Shown piece after piece: positions 45,928-56,457 of a stretch of 64,000 nt of DNA. Origin of the DNA: Branchiostoma floridae (lineage: Eukaryota > Chordata > Leptocardii > Amphioxiformes > Branchiostomatidae). Where the stretch lies: assembly GCF_000003815.2 (NCBI RefSeq), contig NC_049997.1, positions 13,456,261 through 13,520,260 on the forward strand, given 5' to 3'. The notes under the pieces are model-generated. The model was not told where the DNA came from and did not search any database. It saw only the letters and a program-made list of their open reading frames with translations. The stretch's first letter is position 1; each line of letters begins with the position of its first letter. Position numbers and translations under genes: made by a program.

Positions 45928-46140
45928 GCGTGTGCGTTTGTGTGCGGGTGGCTTTTATTTGTGCGAAGTTATGTTGGATGTCTGTGTGCGTGTGTTACTG
46001 TGTGTGTGTGCATGTGTGTGCATGCGTGTGTGTGCGTGTGTGGGGGGTTTATTTGTGCGAAGTTATGTTGGATATCTGTGTGTGCGCGCGCGCGCGCGTG
46101 CGTGTGTGTGTGTGCACGCGTATGTGTAGCCATGTGTGCG
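45860..46140. repeat. GT-rich microsatellite with 100-bp internal duplication
   Basis: A (TG)n run of about 60 bp is followed by GTGCGTGTGCG variants. The phrase TTTATTTGTGCGAAGTTATGTTGGAT occurs twice (about 45954 and 46048), each followed by a new TG tract, so a larger unit was duplicated. Reading frames through it are artefacts. Confidence 0.85.
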
Positions 46141-47720
46141 TGTGTAGGAGTATATACAAAACGCCCATGCACAATCTAAAGTCAGTGTCCCATACAACAC
46201 CCATCACCGGAACGTTATAGTACCTCACCCATCCGGACTTTCTACTGAACAAAAATTACCACACTTACAAGAAAAAGTTATTTCCCCATAGTTTCGTTCC
46301 TGTTCACATTGTATGTGGAGGTATAAGAATTTCCAAGATGTCGACGTCAGTTGCTAAAAATAGACAAAAATCTCGTCTGGTTTCGCATACAGGTTCGATC
46401 ACGTGATCTGACGACACACAAAAATGAGTCATTTGCAAAAATAAACGGGAAATTCTCACGGTTTCTCATGCAGTTTCGGTCATACCACTATTCTTGGAAA
46501 TTCCAAAAGAAGACGTCACTGTCTAGGGCTGTTATCTTTCGTAGTTTCGTTCACATGACCATTGTTATAATGATACATGTATATAAGGCATTATGTTCCT
46601 GGTTCATTCTTTAACCGGCCCGTAGCGCAATAGAAAAAAGTACCTAGACACAGTTCTACGTCCAAGGTAAGAAACTATTTTACATTGCGCGCGCGCGCGC
46701 GCGTTTGCGTGCGTGCGTGCATGCGTGCTTGTGTGTGTGTTTGTGGATTTTTGTCAGTATTGTTTCATTGATGCATTCGCTCTACATTGGGAGTGAATGC
46801 GGTCCTATCTGAAACTCGGCTACCTTGTCTTATAGAAATAAAGCTGTCGAAAATTTCAAATCTCCAAGCAGACGTTAGAAAGAGATTGTAACGTCTGTAT
46901 TTTTGTTCCAGTCTCGCTACGAGTTGATGGATGTTTTGATAGGGATGCGCGATGCTTGCAGAATATATAACAAGGCTTCCGACTATTTCGGATAAATATT
47001 CCAGTCGTGCGGGTTATCCTCCGTGACCTCCATGCAGATATTGGAGCGGAAACCACCGTGACCTTGTTTCTGACTACCAGCAGAAACAGCTGGTCGTTTT
47101 GTTTTAGCGGCGGGTTGTTGTCAGAGAAGCTAGAATACGTTACTGTAACAAGCTTCCTCCGACATGTGCTCGGAGATTACTATTGTGTGCACGCGATGCA
47201 TACAAAACAAGGACGTCACACGATTCCAGATATAAACACGTCCACTGCATTATTTCTATGAAAAATAGAGATATCGTTTTAAGCGTGTCTGTCTCTTTCT
47301 CTGTCTTCCCAGATTTTTGTAGTCAGCATAACTGAAAGACCTCTGGATGGATTGTGATGATATTTGGTATGTGGGTAGGTGTTGGGAAGACAAAGGTCAA
47401 GGTCTATTCGAGGCCCCCTCTATGTGACCTTGATACTGCAGCAGAAATTATATGACTGGTTTATTTCGAAATTCAACAACTTGACAATGACATTGCAGCC
47501 ACACGGCTGAATTGCGACTTGTCATTACAAACCGTTAACATCAAAGTGGTTAAAATCGAGGCAATAACATAGTTCTTAAAAGGCATTTCAGACCGACAAA
47601 TTAAAACAGTATTGGGATAAAATGAAGTGTCATTACCAAAACATTTAAGATAGAATTTACTTAACACAGTAATATCAGTATATAGCTATTCAAAATACAT
47701 AATGCTATTTGGTACAAAAA
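46141..47720. other. Intergenic sequence duplicated (inverted) at 54990-56130
   Basis: No gene. 46200-46950 is the upstream flank of gene B and is matched in inverted orientation by about 54990-55760, which preserves phrases such as GCATCCCTATCAAA and GATACATGTATATAAGGCATT. A GCGC run lies at 46688. From 47240 to 47470 there is a repeat fragment also found at about 23540-23640. Confidence 0.6.
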
Positions 47721-47734
47721 CACTGAGGTGACAA

Positions 47735-49481
47735 TTACTCGTTCAAAAGGCGGACCATGAAGGGTACAGCGCTGTTGCGATAGCGTTCAGTTCTACAGCG
47801 AGTAGTGTTCAGTTTGTGGAATGATATTGTCAGTCTGCCACTGATCTCACCTCTGGCTGGTGGCAGTAAGTGCAAGAAATGTTCAGACTGGCTGAGAGAG
47901 TTAGCAAAGTTTTTGATCAGGTCAAGACGTCGTGCTTGTAGAGAAGGTAGTCCCAAGTCAGAACAGGCATCGGTGTAAGACGTGTAGTTGTGCCCCAGTA
48001 TAATACGCACAGCTCTCCGTTGGACCTTCTCGATCCTGTCACTAAGTGCTGTGGTGAGCCCGGAATGCCAGACGGGGGCACAATACTCCAGGACTGGTCG
48101 AATGTAAGACACATACACTGTGACAAGGTCGTCGATGGATACGTGAAAGTGTTTCAGTTTGCGGAGGAGGCACAGACGTCGACTTGATTTGCTACAAATG
48201 GAGTCGACATGGGAGTTCCATCGTAAATCAGACTGAAGCAGCACACCCAGGATTTTCATAACTACAACCTGTTGGAGCTCTGTGTTGTCGATCGTGAGAG
48301 GAGGTGTTGGGTACGGGGTCTTCCTGAATTGGATATGCATGACTTGACACTTCTTGGGATGCAGTTTCATATGGCTGGTTCGAGACCAGTTGTCCAAGTC
48401 GTTCAAGTCCTGCTGCATACTTGAAGGATTTAAGTTGGGGGTTCTTATTTCCAACAAATTCAGGTCATCAACGAATTTCCAGCGTTTGGAGGCAGCCTGA
48501 TGTGCGGCGCTGTTGATATACGCAAGGAAAATCAAAGGCCCGAGTAGAGTCCCCTGGGGTAATCCACAGGTCACCTTCAAGCTGTCGGAAAGTGTTCCAT
48601 GGTAGCGTACAGCCTGGCTCCTGTTAGAGAGGAAGTCTACAATCCATCTTGTCACGGAGGGGCGCAGGCCGAGATCAAGCAGACGTTGGATAGCAAGGTT
48701 ATGACACACACGATCGAAGGCCTTGCTATAATCGGTTGAAACAAGAGAACACAGGACGCCGGGTCTATCGGTGGCTTTGAAAACCTCGTTGGTCAAATCT
48801 AGAAGGCAATGTGTTGTCGATTTGCCCTTGAGGCAGCCGTACTGTTGAACATCGATTTGGGGAGCGATGTCGGTCAGCACCCACCGCGAGACAAAACGTT
48901 CGGCGACTTTCGCTAGCAGGGATGTCAAGGAGATCGGACGAAGTTCGGCTATCGAAGGAGGTTTTGTCTTAGGTATTGGAACAATGACCGCACATTTCCA
49001 TTCGTCCGGCACTAAGCCTTGTTGGTTTACCTTGTTGGAGGGAGCTATTGAGAATGTCGGTGAAAGGTTCGCTCAGTTCACACGCAAATTCTTTGATTAT
49101 TTTACCAGGAATGCCATCTGGTCCAGCTGCTTTGCGTGTTTTGACCCTTTGTAGTTCTTTGTAGACATCCCAGGGTTGAACACATGGTGCCGGAAACGAA
49201 GGTAAGTACGCGGGCAGTGCTGTTGTGTCGATGGCAGGTAGAGACTGTATCACTGATCCGAGTGTTTTGTTAATCTCCATGGCAATACCGGGTTTGTCGT
49301 CGGGGGCGAACCCGTTGATGAAAAATTCCATTTTTTGTATCTTTTGACCTAGACATGCTATGGTCTTTATTCTTTGGTGATAGATAGCTTGTGATGTATT
49401 AAAGGAAGAAGCGACATGTAGCTTGCTCTGGAACTGCAGGGGCGTTGTTGTCAAAAATTTCCAAGGAGCATTACGGAACAT
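47735..49481 (-). pseudogene. LINE reverse transcriptase (CR1/Jockey-like), 5'-truncated and frameshifted
   Basis: The frame 49012-47735 encodes PDEWKCAVIVPIPKTKPPS, LRPISLTSLLAKVAERFVSR, STDYSKAFDR (motif A), GLPQGTLLGPLIF (motif B), KFVDDLNLLE (motif C, with FVDD) and a thumb/C-terminal LPSLQARR region. The N-terminal piece KTRKAAGPDGIPGKIIKEF is in another frame (49481-48969). One frameshift near 49010 separates them. No endonuclease is present, so the copy is 5'-truncated. The catalytic aspartates are intact. It lies between genes B and C. Sequence around 49320-49480 matches 23640-23700 and is probably not part of the LINE. Confidence 0.85.
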
Positions 49482-49681
49482 AGTACGACGTATAGTAACG
49501 ACGGATTTCCATGATATTCAGTTTGCAAGTATCTTTGGTGTATATAATGAAGTTCAAATTATGCAAAGTAGACCTTAATTTGCATATCTAATAAGATTGA
49601 AAAAAAATTCTTGTTTAATAAAATGTTGTCGCTGTCTCCTAACTCTAATTAACCCAGTTCTGTTGACCCCAGTAGGTGAAC

Positions 49682-52600
49682 ATGGCACTAGTGGAACAAC
49701 AGAACACCGCTATTCTGAGCGGAAAGATCAGACGCTTCCAGGTGGACGTCCGCGTGGCAATCCAAACCGTGAGTTATCATTGAATCATGAAAACTATTAT
49801 AACAAAAGTGAAATATTTCTTTCTATACCATGAACGTAAATCATTTGTTGACTGTGTTGACTAGAATCTTGCATGACGATTCTTAGTAGCAGGTCCCGAT
49901 GTTCTGCCCTTGGGAAAGTTATTTAACATGGATTTTTACTCTGTGACGGAGGGTAACCTCCGACGACAGAGTATTGTTGTTGTTCGATGTGATGAGTGTT
50001 CGCATCTCTATCTCTATGTTCCCTTTGCCACATTCGTATGTAGTTTGTCATGTCGTCTGCACGAAGTTGCACAGTTCATCTCATGTTGCAGGCGCTGAAA
50101 GAATGCGGCTGGCAGTCCCTGACTAAGGAGTTCAGTGTGGAGTCCTACACCCAGCTGGACAGGGAGGGGCTGGACCTGATTGTGGAGTGTGTGGACGAGG
50201 GTTTCCCCAACTTCAGGGAGGACGTTCAGGTGAGGTTTATCTCACAAAAAAACGTTACCGTATGAACAAGAGTTCGAAGATCTCGTACCTCTGCGAATGG
50301 GTGATCTTTGACTTCTCTGATTGTCTTGTTTTGAGCACTATCGGTACCATTTTTTACAAATTATGTGCGAACTTGCCAAAATTTCTATTTCTATCTACTC
50401 TCCAAGTTAAAGTAGAGGTTCATCCCCGACTGTTTTTTTTTAAGATTTTAGAGGTTTTTGAGGCTTTCTTATATGTCTCGTTTTTATGTCCGCTTCTGGC
50501 AGGCGAACATGAAGAAAACGGGGAAAACTAGAAATTCCGACACCTTAAAACACGTCAAAAACAGCCGGGGCCGAATCTATGCTTTTGGAGTACATCTTGT
50601 TCAATACTCTTATCTTTCTTTCCTATAAAAGGCTCGAGTAAACGTTGCCAAGAGAATGCACGCCACTGGACGGGCGGAAGTCTACAAGGGCAGAAACCAG
50701 CACGGTTTCCATGATAAATTCTACAGGTAAGTAGGTTTGTTTGATTTGGTGCCCCTTCCCTTATTCAAAGTCCGAATTTGCATGGTCCATTTTGAGGTTG
50801 ATATGTTAAAAAAACTACATAAATTTACCACATCAGAATGACTTCCACATCAAAATATACTGAAGACATTTTATTCTGAAAATAAGTCGATGAGACGTTG
50901 AGAATTTGCCCTATTTGTCCTCTGTCCCACGAACGTCTAACAAGATGTTGGGTTTATAAATTAAAGCTTTTCATATGACGTCATCTGCGCCATTTTGGAT
51001 TACAACGTGCGTCTGTAAAACACACGAAGATGCTTAATCCAATTACCCACCAACATGGCCGCCAGGGGATTCAGATTATAATTATTATGACGCAAATGAA
51101 AGGCCCGTAGAGCATTAAATACAATCATTGTTTTGTAAGTTTACGCCATGAAAATAATTGCATCCGATCTAGGTACTACCTGTTCGTGCGAGCCAACACG
51201 AACGGCACGTACGACGTCTTCCTGGCCTACGTCTGTCGCAAAGAAGAATTCGACTTTTTCATGGCTGTCAAAAGGTGCATCGCGGGTAAGGAGATTGCTG
51301 CATGATAGATAATAGGATTTTTACACCAACTTTTTAATCAAAAGCTTTGTGCAAAAAAAGACCATAGCAAGACAAAAGATACAACCATATCATTACAATC
51401 AATTTAAATGTCAGGTCATACAAAACAGACACACACAGACACCGGAAACAATACCCTCCGTTATTCATGAAGGTAGAAACGTAGTCACAGACTGTAGAAA
51501 TGGGGTAGACACTTTGGTAAAGGACTTCTGAGCTAAGACCAGGCAATGTGGAACCCATTGGCAACTATGTACCCTATCTGTGGGCCAATTTTTTGCAGCT
51601 ATATCGACTAGCTTGACCTTTGGGAGGCCCTACAGAGACTTGTTCGAAAATGGTAAACCTGGCGTTTTCCTACGATTCTGCAACGGGCTGTTTATGTTTG
51701 TGTGTGTGTGTGTGTGTGTTTGTTTGTTTGTTAACAACACAAGTACAGTATCTATGGATGGTTCTGTATAATATTTTGTGATTAGGTAGGGGTTGCAAAA
51801 AGCTAAGTCAAGTTGGATAAATGACTTCCTAGCGACTACTTACGGTACTGCAGAGTAGCTTCAAAGTTGTATCCCACGTTATGTGTTAACAGGGACCCTG
51901 AACGTGGCGAAAAGCTTGCCTGACATCATCTGGAAGAAGTTGGCAGGGGACTCAAAGGTCGCCCAGGCCATCACAGAAGGGGTCATCGGTGATGGTTCTC
52001 AGGTATTATCGTCATTATACCCCTGTCACATTATCCACGATCTTCGGGTGTATCGATGGAAGATCGGCCATTTTTAAGATCGACAGAGGGTTGCGCGTAT
52101 TTTTAACCTGAAAACCGCCCTGTCACATATAAGCCATACTTTGTACCTTGTACAATTGTTGTGCAATAAAGTTATTATTATAAGCGAGGCTCGGGCGATT
52201 GCCGCAGAATCGTCGGCCGATCGATTTTCGCACAATGTGACAGGGGTATTACACACACTAGTCATTACTTATACCCCCTTTCCGCTAGGACGGCGCTCTC
52301 GCCGCGCTCTCTCTGCGACATAGAATTTGAAAAATGGCTCAACGAATTGTATAGAAAAGAAATTTTATTTACACTTGTGTTTTTTGCTGTCCTCTCAGTC
52401 ACACTTTTACATGCTGTATGATGTACCCAGTATGAAATCAAAAGTTACGCATGTACTATTTAGATCGCAGTGAGAGCGCATCGCAATCGCCCTCTAGTGA
52501 AACGGGGGCCTTTATACAAAAGAATAGTGGTGCCAAATGCGAAAACGTGTACACATTTAGTTTAATTCAAAGATGATTTCTCCCAATGACCTATAGATTA

Positions 52601-53390
52601 GGGTATATTGGATCTCCTTACTTGACCTTTGTCCTGCTGAGAATTTTTTTGCATATTTAAGCATATTGATTAATCAGATCAGATCTCCCCAGTCGATGTG
52701 GTTTGTTCCGGCTTGCCGCATTAAGTAAGAAATACTCCAAACCCATAAAGATACAGACATCATATATGTGCATCCCGTATATGTACGGGTTCAACAGGAC
52801 AAGATCCCTTATACGTTGTGTTTAAAGGACCTTATTATCTCCATGAAAATGGAGATATTATTTTGGGTGTACGTGTGTCTGTCTGTGTGTATGTTTGTCT
52901 GTGTGTATGTGGTTAAAGAGTTAAAGATAAGCATTTTGGGTGTACGTGTGTCTGTCTGTGTGTATGTTTGTCTGTGTGTATGTGGTTAAAGAGTTAAAGA
53001 TAAGCAGGTACTAATTATACAGATTATTCCCTAATTTGCATTATTAACGTAAAAGTGTCATATGCACATACAGGAAATAATCAGATTGTCAACATTATGA
53101 CCTGTGTAAGTTAGTCAAAGGTGTACATAACCAAGTATATATTATGCATATGTAAAAGTCATTTGCATAATCAGAATATTTCATGGAGATATGAGGTCTC
53201 CGAACTCTTATTTTTCCACGTTCTTGCTGTTCTGAAACTCCAGGCGGTTAGAGCTCCGAAGTATGGCGGCATCCCGAACGACCTCGGCGACAAGCTGATG
53301 GAGTTTGAGTTCGTGGAGAGTCTGATCGAGCGAGGGACTCTGGTTCCCGAGAACGAGGAGGGCACCCAGTTCAAACTCGTCATCTGTTAG
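49682..53390 (+). CDS. Uncharacterised six-exon family, gene C (complete)
   Basis: Six exons, 49682-49768, 50092-50229, 50632-50726, 51173-51285, 51893-52002 and 53244-53390 (87, 138, 95, 113, 110 and 147 bp), give 229 aa with phases 0,0,2,1,0 as in genes A and B. It starts MALVEQQNTAILSGKIRRF. Conserved blocks: CGWQSLTKEFSVESYTQLD, AEVYKGRNQHGFHDKFYR, FVRANTNGTYDVFLAYVCRK, and LGDKLMEFEFVESLIERG near the C-terminus. Exon 5 (TLNVAKSLPDIIWKKLAGDS...) is very different from the hydrophobic exon 5 of A and B, so that segment is the family's variable part. No known domain or signal peptide is recognised. Gene C is the most diverged paralogue and lies tail-away from B. A MITE sits 15 bp after the exon 5 donor. 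Confidence 0.8.
52018..52248. mobile_element. CCCCTGTCACATT-family Harbinger-like MITE, gene C intron
   Basis: 231 bp, TACCCCTGTCACATT at the left and AATGTGACAGGGGTA at the right, flanked by TTA (52015-52017 and 52249-52251). The insertion begins 15 bp downstream of the exon 5 splice donor of gene C. It carries an internal AATAAAG site. Confidence 0.85.
52269..52516. mobile_element. MITE with GGCGCTCTC subterminal repeats
   Basis: The left end TATACCCCCTTTCCGCTAG and the right end CTAGTGAAACGGGGG then CCTTTATA are imperfect inverted repeats; inner GGCGCTCTCGCCGCGCTCTC and GTGAGAGCGCATCGC also pair. Related GC-rich pieces lie in the palindrome arms (34200-34320 and 37510-37600). It is 20 bp after the preceding MITE. 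Confidence 0.6.
52861..53006 (+). repeat. Perfect 73-bp tandem duplication
   Basis: 52861-52933 and 52934-53006 are identical by eye: each begins TTTTGGGTGTACGTG, carries GTCTGTGTGTATG runs and ends TTAAAGATAAGCA or its equivalent. It follows a TCTCCATGAAAATGGAGATA hairpin, as seen at several other sites. It lies in the last intron of gene C. Confidence 0.75.
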
Positions 53391-54380
53391 GTCCTCGTTA
53401 TCTGTTAAGTCATGAGATTCGGTCACATAGGTCGCGCGATCGTCATACCATCACTAACTTGGGGCATTCCAGAGGACAATCGTGTAACGTTAAGTCTCTT
53501 GCGAAGTTCAACTGTCTTTGTACACAAAATGCTGTTTTAGATCCATGTCGGTTGTTGGTTCTGTCACGAAAAACTGTCGACCCTAGCCTTTTTAGGGTGG
53601 TGTGAGTGCGGGGGAGGGGGGTTGGACCGGTTTGCAATGGCAAGGGACATCAATTTCCGATCTGATATCTTGGATTGGTGAAATTCAAAGCAGACTTCCT
53701 GTATTTTGCGCTCTGTTTATAATAACTGATTAAAGCAACTGTGTAGTTAACATTGTACTTGTCTGTTCAGTTTATGAATATGCTTGTCCTTCCACAATGT
53801 ATGCCTGCCAACACCAATTACAACACGGTTTTAAAATACCAGTGTCCTGTGCATTTTATTTTCTACGTACAGTTAAACTATATTTTGTTTGATCACTTCG
53901 GCCAAAATCTGAACAAAATAATCCCTTCCTAAAAATTTTCTTCTGGATAGCAACTCCCATAGACAGGATAATATATGACATGGAGACCCGGAATCAGGAG
54001 GGAAAAGTACGTTGTGTGTTTTCATTGACACATTATCTATTGGAAAACAATACTCCCTTCTGGAGTGGAATGCCCCTTTAAAGAACAAGCTTTTTTTCAC
54101 CGTCATCTGAATTAACGTGTTATATCGTGTTTCTTAGCCTTTGTATAACCAAGGAGATTTCGTCAAAGATGGCAACAATAAAATTCTGATTGACCAGCAG
54201 ATATTGGGTCACATTTTTTCCACACATGGTCACATATGTTTAAGAATAGGCGAAAATCACCAACGGTAAATCTGCCTGCAGATAAGTCCAAAGTTTGTGG
54301 TGTTCATCAGGCATACCCACATTTGGCGTTACCAACTGCAGGAGGTGGCGCGCTTGCTTTTTAATAAATCTCATCAGCAT
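53391..54380. other. Intergenic, no gene recognised
   Basis: Sequence downstream of gene C. No exon chain or repeat boundary is evident apart from A/T-rich stretches. Confidence 0.4.
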
Positions 54381-54384
54381 ATAG

Positions 54385-54653
54385 ATAACCAATGGAAAAT
54401 GTGCATTTTTCCAACCAATGGCAAGCCAGGAAGTCTCTGAAGGGGGCCAATCATAGGCCAGTACTTTTCCACGGGCCGTGCGCAAAACCTACATGTGGCC
54501 TGGAGGGTCTGTTTCAGGCTGGGCAGGACCGTACGTCTCTTCTGGGCCACATGTTTGGCGGCGGAAAGGAGCAGGATGGCGCCACCGGTCACCAGGCGTC
54601 ACCGTGAGGGTCTCCAGAACATCTTCGAGGCCATGCGGTGTTTGTTCTAAAGG
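54385..54653 (+). promoter_or_regulatory. Candidate promoter and short first exon
   Basis: Three CCAAT boxes (ACCAATGG at about 54389 and 54414, GCCAATCA at about 54447) precede a GC-rich stretch with an ATG in good context (AGGATGG, 54576). That opens a 24-codon frame (MAPPVTRRHREGLQNIFEAM...) and is followed directly by a donor-like AAAGGTAAGA. It could be the start of a transcript reading towards the gene B remnant at 56-59 kb, or a short unit ending at the AATAAAG at about 54760. No homologue is recognised. Confidence 0.3.
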
Positions 54654-56138
54654 TAAGACGACCACTGACGGCCTATGATAGATATGGACAGGACTTTAAT
54701 AGAAGCTTACCAGGCGTCTCCCCTAGGACTTACAAGCGTCTTACGTTTTTACTTTTCAATAAAGCTGTTAAAAAAGTGTACAATTACATACATTTTGACA
54801 TTTAGATGTACAGCTTCATGACTACATTTCCGGCTACAATTCTGACGCTATGTTCTCATTGCTTTTACTGTATACAACATACATACACATTTATTGCATC
54901 CTATGGCAGAACTATTGTACGTAAAATTTGCATTCCTTTGTTTTAGCAATGACTGCTAATAAACACAATTCCAAACCAGGTGTTACGTTTTATTTTCACA
55001 TACGCATCCCTATCAAAGCATCCATCCACCCGTGGCGAGAACGGGCAAAAATACAGACGTTACGATGTCTTTCCAACATCTGCTTGGAGATTTAGAAATT
55101 TCCACACCTTTATTTCTATAAGTCGGGGTAGCCGAGTTTCAGATAGGACCACATTCACTCCCAATGTGAGAGCGAATCCATGAATTAAGAACAAGAGGTT
55201 CTTGAGTTATGCTGTCTACAAAAATCCGGAAACACACACACACAGAGCCGCGCGCGCGCGCACACACACACGCACACACATCCACACACAAAAACTATAT
55301 CTCCATTTTTCAAGACAATTATCAACTAAACTAAAGCTATGTAATGTATAGCGCAATATAAAATAGTTTCTTACCTTTGACTTAGAACTGTGCCTAGGTA
55401 CTGTCGCCTCTAGTGCGCTACCGGGCCGGTTAAACAATGAACCAGGAACATAATGCCTTATATACATGTATCATTATAACCATGGTCATATGACCGAAAC
55501 TACGAAAGATAACAGCCCTCGACAGTGCCGTCTTCCTTTGGAATTTCCAAGAAGCGTGGTATGACCGAAACTGGATGAGAAACCGTGAAAATTCCCCGCT
55601 TATTTTTGCAAAATGACTCATTTTGGTGTGTCGTCCGATCACGTGATCGAACCTGTATGCGAAACCAGTGGAGATTTTTGCCTATTTGTAGCAGCTGACT
55701 TGGACATCTTGGAAATTCTGAAACCTCCATGGGCCATATGCATTGTTTACGGAAAGCAGGACCTAAACTATGGGGAAAATTGGAAAACCTTTTTTTTTCA
55801 AATTTGCGGTAACTCTTTTCTGTTCTGGAAAGTTTGGGTGTGCATGTGCTATTACGTTCTGGTGATGGGTGTTGTATGGGACACTGTCACACACGCACAC
55901 ACACGTGCACACGCCCACACACTCAGACAGACACATCCAAAAATGATGCACAACTCACTATTGCGGCACGAATAAACAAACACACACATATAATTATTTT
56001 CTACAGCGTTGGTATAACGTGGTAGCTATGCCGATGTATGACGGTCGTTATCATAGAACCATGCGGGAAACTGGCACACTGCCAAGGCGATGCGAGAAGG
56101 GGAGATATTCCCCAAGGTTTCGCCATCAGAGCACCTGA

Positions 56139-56382
56139 AACGCTAGTATATCTTTATCTATGGGTAACCTAACGTTATATCTGTTGTTTAAAAAACGGGA
56201 TATTTAGGGATGTCAAGTCGACAGGAAGTGATTTAAAACTGAAATAATGTAAAAATATTGCAATTTGAAATAACCGTCCGCCGACTTGATATCTCTATTA
56301 TATATGTATAAAATACCCTATATTCTTACAGCGGATATAACGTTAGCTTACCCTGTGGATACGTAAAGGTGAACTAGCGTTA
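56139..56382. mobile_element. AACGCTAG-family MITE, copy 3
   Basis: Starts AACGCTAGTATATC, ends GGTGAACTAGCGTT. It is the duplicate of copy 2 at 43139. The deletion junction of the gene B duplicate lies only about 15 bp before its left end. Confidence 0.7.
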
Positions 56383-56457
56383 ACGTTTTGGTTCCGCTTG
56401 TGCTAAATCGTTATGCCGTTAGACACTCAACATTTTTCTTTCCGTGTGTATGCACAG

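Noticed and set aside
45750-46220. 156-codon Cys/Val-rich plus-strand ORF
   Set aside because: Translation of a (GT)n microsatellite and its duplication.
46600-46650. Possible tRNA-like start (CCGGCCCGTAGCGCAATAG)
   Set aside because: No A and B boxes in order and no cloverleaf could be drawn.
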